A stretch of 64,000 nucleotides of DNA, taken from NCBI GenBank assembly GCA_012927625.1, contig JABBOV010000002.1, positions 1 to 64,000 of the forward strand. The letters run 5' to 3'. The notes beneath the pieces were generated by a model. That model was not told the origin of the DNA. It was given only the letters and a program-made list of their open reading frames with translations, and made no database searches. Source of the DNA: Glaciimonas sp. (GTDB lineage: Bacteria > Pseudomonadota > Gammaproteobacteria > Burkholderiales > Burkholderiaceae_D). A program made the position numbers and the translations under genes. Each line of letters starts with the position of its first letter. The stretch's first letter is position 1. Positions 61,962 to 64,000 of this stretch are shown here, one piece after another.

Positions 61962-63119
61962 ATGATGTCTTTCGAATTTACTACCGTACCCCATATCATC
62001 AGTGAATCGGGCGCTGCCGCAAGGCTCGGCGCTGTAGTGATGGAATACTTCCCGCAAGTACGGCACGCCTTGATTGTGTCCGATGCAGGCTTTGCCCGTA
62101 CTGGACTACTTGATGCTCCGGTAGCCAGCTTACGCGCCGCAAACATTTCAGTGCACCTTTACACCGACGTGCTAGCCGATCCACCGGAAGCGCTGATCTT
62201 GCAAGCGGTGGTGCAGGCCCAGCAACAGCCAGTAGACATCATCATTGGCTTGGGCGGCGGCAGTTCGATGGATGTCGCCAAACTAATAGCGGCGCTGTAT
62301 TACGGCGAACAGGCGCTGTCAAGCATGTATGGAATTGGCAATATCAAAGGCAGACGTCTGCCTTTGATACAAATACCAACCACCGCCGGCACCGGCTCGG
62401 AAGTCACCCCTATATCGATTGTCACTACCGGCGCTACCACCAAGATGGGTGTGGTGTCACCCGTCCTGTATGCAGATTTAGCCGTACTGGACGCGACGCT
62501 AACAGTTGGGTTACCGGCCAACACAACCGCCGCTACTGGGATAGACGCAATGGTACATGCGATAGAGGCGTATACCAGTAGGCACAAAAAAAATCCATTG
62601 TCGGATATGCTGGCGCGCCAGGCGCTGGCATTATTATCGCGCAATATTATTACCGCTTGCACAAACGGTAATGATCTGGCAGTCAGGCAGAACATGTTGC
62701 TCGGTGCGATGCTGGCCGGGCAAGCGTTCGCCAATGCGCCGGTAGCAGCCGTACATGCATTAGCCTATCCGATTGGCGGCATCTTCCACGTGCCGCATGG
62801 ACTATCCAACGCACTGGTTCTGCCGCATGTGTTGCGCTTCAATGTCGTAACAGCAGCGGCTGAATATGCGGAACTGGCTGACATCGTAACGCCGGAAATA
62901 CAGGGCAGCCAAGAAGCACGCGCGCAAGGCTTGATTACTGCGATGCAACAGATTGCTTCTGCAACCGGTATCGAGTCCCGCTTGCAACAAGTCGGCATCA
63001 GTAAAAACGATCTTGATCGGTTGGCCGATGCCGCAATGCTGCAAACCCGTCTGCTATCGAACAACCCGCGCGAAGTTACGAGGCAGGACGCCTATGCAAT
63101 TTATTCGGCCGCCTTATAA
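61962..63119 (+). CDS. Iron-containing alcohol dehydrogenase
   Basis: 385 residues from ATG 61962 (GGAG upstream; ATG at 61965 is also possible). NAD-binding GLGGGSSMDVAKLIA, IPTTAGTGSEVTPISI, and metal ligands in GIDAMVHAIEAY and the C-terminal VHALAYPIGGIFHVPHGLSNALVLPHVL. The group III enzymes oxidise or reduce primary alcohols or lactaldehyde-type substrates. It is a single gene ended by a bidirectional terminator. Confidence 0.93.
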   Translation: MMSFEFTTVPHIISESGAAARLGAVVMEYFPQVRHALIVSDAGFARTGLLDAPVASLRAANISVHLYTDVLADPPEALILQAVVQAQQQPVDIIIGLGGGSSMDVAKLIAALYYGEQALSSMYGIGNIKGRRLPLIQIPTTAGTGSEVTPISIVTTGATTKMGVVSPVLYADLAVLDATLTVGLPANTTAATGIDAMVHAIEAYTSRHKKNPLSDMLARQALALLSRNIITACTNGNDLAVRQNMLLGAMLAGQAFANAPVAAVHALAYPIGGIFHVPHGLSNALVLPHVLRFNVVTAAAEYAELADIVTPEIQGSQEARAQGLITAMQQIASATGIESRLQQVGISKNDLDRLADAAMLQTRLLSNNPREVTRQDAYAIYSAAL

Positions 63120-63135
63120 GAACTTGTAAGGCATA

Positions 63136-63162
63136 AAAAAAGGAGCGCAAGCCCCTTTTTGG
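63136..63162. terminator. Bidirectional terminator between convergent genes
   Basis: AAAAAGG-AGC-GCAA-GC-CCCTTTTT forms a stem with one mismatch, with A- and T-tracts on both sides, so it can stop transcription of the alcohol dehydrogenase (plus) and the Liv permease (minus). Confidence 0.8.
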
Positions 63163-63181
63163 TAGCGATGAGGTAAAAATA

Positions 63182-64000
63182 TCAGGAGGCCGGAAAGCGT
63201 CCAAAACGGGCTAATATTTCACCCACAATACCGCGCCGAAATGCCAGCACGCAAATAATGAAAATCAGACCGGTAACTATTGTCACCGAATCGCCAAGCG
63301 TCTGAAACCATTCGATGCCAGTTACCGAAGACAGGAAATAACCCAGGCTACCGAGCTTATTTTCCAGCGCTATGATAATAATGGCCCCCACGATTGGTCC
63401 AACAATGGTACCCATCCCGCCCAACAGGGTCATCAAAATTACCAGCCCTGACATGGACCAATGGACATTGTTCAGGGTTTCAAAGCCCAGCACCATGGTT
63501 TTGGTGGCGCCGGCCAGACCGGCCAGTCCAGCCGACAATACAAACGCCAGCAGCTTGTAGCGATCCACATCGTAACCAAGCGAAATCGCCCGCGGCTCAT
63601 TTTCCTTAATGGCCCGCAACACCTGACCGAAAGGAGAATGGATGATTCTGACGATTAACGCAAAGCCGCCAATGGAAATGGCCAGAACCACATAGTACAA
63701 AATCAGATCATTGCCAAGGCCCACCAAGCCTAGCAAAGAACCGCGCGGTACACCCTGCAAACCATCTTCGCCGCCAGTAAAAGGTGCTTGCAGATAGAAA
63801 AAATAAAACATCTGTGCCAGCGCCAGCGTAATCATCGTGAAATAAATACCCTGGCGCCGAATCGCCAGCGCACCCATCAACAAGCCAGTTGCCGCCGCTA
63901 CCAGCACGCCAAATAGCAGCCCGAGTTCCATCGGCAATCCCCACACTTTTAGCGCATAACCGGCCGCATAACCAGCGCCACCGAAAAATGCCGCATGGCC
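63182..64000 (-). CDS. LivM-type branched-chain ABC permease, partial at window edge
   Basis: The frame is open through position 64000 (…GHAAFFGGAGYAAGYALKVWGLP), so the N-terminus is outside. At least 273 residues; helices and the family motifs FGQVLRAIKENEPRAISLGYDVDRYKLLAFVLSAGLAGLAG and GMGTIVGPIVGAIIIIALEN are clear. It is the last gene of another Liv-type operon to the right. The C-terminus RRGIVGEILARFG is typical. Confidence 0.92.
   Translation of the reverse strand, partial: GHAAFFGGAGYAAGYALKVWGLPMELGLLFGVLVAAATGLLMGALAIRRQGIYFTMITLALAQMFYFFYLQAPFTGGEDGLQGVPRGSLLGLVGLGNDLILYYVVLAISIGGFALIVRIIHSPFGQVLRAIKENEPRAISLGYDVDRYKLLAFVLSAGLAGLAGATKTMVLGFETLNNVHWSMSGLVILMTLLGGMGTIVGPIVGAIIIIALENKLGSLGYFLSSVTGIEWFQTLGDSVTIVTGLIFIICVLAFRRGIVGEILARFGRFPAS

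Overview
The window comes from a betaproteobacterium, most likely in Burkholderiales and close to Oxalobacteraceae. The evidence is the chromosomal-origin block mnmG-rsmG-parA-parB with two parS sites, the TctDE/TctC-type transport genes, several Liv-type transporters, a ProQ-domain protein, and many c-di-GMP proteins in moderately GC-rich DNA with AT-rich spacers. No rRNA, tRNA or CRISPR array was seen.

Left part (1-9.6 kb) is a decayed accessory region. An IS21-like end cuts an MFS transporter gene that is divergent from a LysR regulator. Then come remnants of a two-gene, possibly defence-related pair (one with an in-frame stop, the other a truncated DUF4917 gene), a 223-bp block of TTTACGAC-type repeats with TGT...ACA tips, and nested IS21 remnants. 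Next are two signalling genes: a degenerate HD-GYP protein and a chemoreceptor-like protein lacking the conserved signalling tip. A DUF1700/DUF2807 protein follows, whose PadR partner is reduced to its C-terminus by an IS21-like end pair.

9.6-16.1 kb is a GC-rich, one-strand catabolic cluster for a cyclic ureide or hydantoin: polar amino-acid-type ABC transporter, cysteine-desulfurase-like PLP enzyme, hydantoinase/dihydropyrimidinase, RpiR regulator and ureidoglycolate lyase. 16.7-18.0 kb holds a MerR regulator divergent from an SDR with a textbook 19-bp-spacer promoter.

18.2-24.4 kb is the most interesting module: ApbE flavin transferase, a membrane PepSY-flavodoxin-reductase fusion, an exported DUF2271 protein carrying a DGVSGAS motif that resembles an ApbE flavinylation site, an exported PepSY-like protein, and a divergent two-component system. 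I infer an envelope flavin-based electron-transfer system.

24.8-31.6 kb is a mix of single genes, including a GH12-like lipoprotein and a CoA-transferase. 32.1-37.2 kb is a Liv operon with a fused permease-ATPase. 37.3-44.7 kb carries ArsR/old-yellow-enzyme, ProQ-like, c-di-GMP enzymes, a CAP-domain lipoprotein and a CsoR/FrmR-type repressor. 44.9-53.6 kb is a TctDE-type two-component system divergent from a TctC-like binding protein, followed by an iron-type ABC transporter and an AbrB-family membrane protein. 53.9-57.1 kb encodes a PAS-GGDEF-EAL protein translationally coupled to an HDOD protein. 57.2-61.9 kb is the origin-proximal par/mnmG block, then an iron alcohol dehydrogenase and the start of another Liv permease. 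A short intergenic repeat family (GGAGTAT...) recurs five times between 30 and 53.6 kb.
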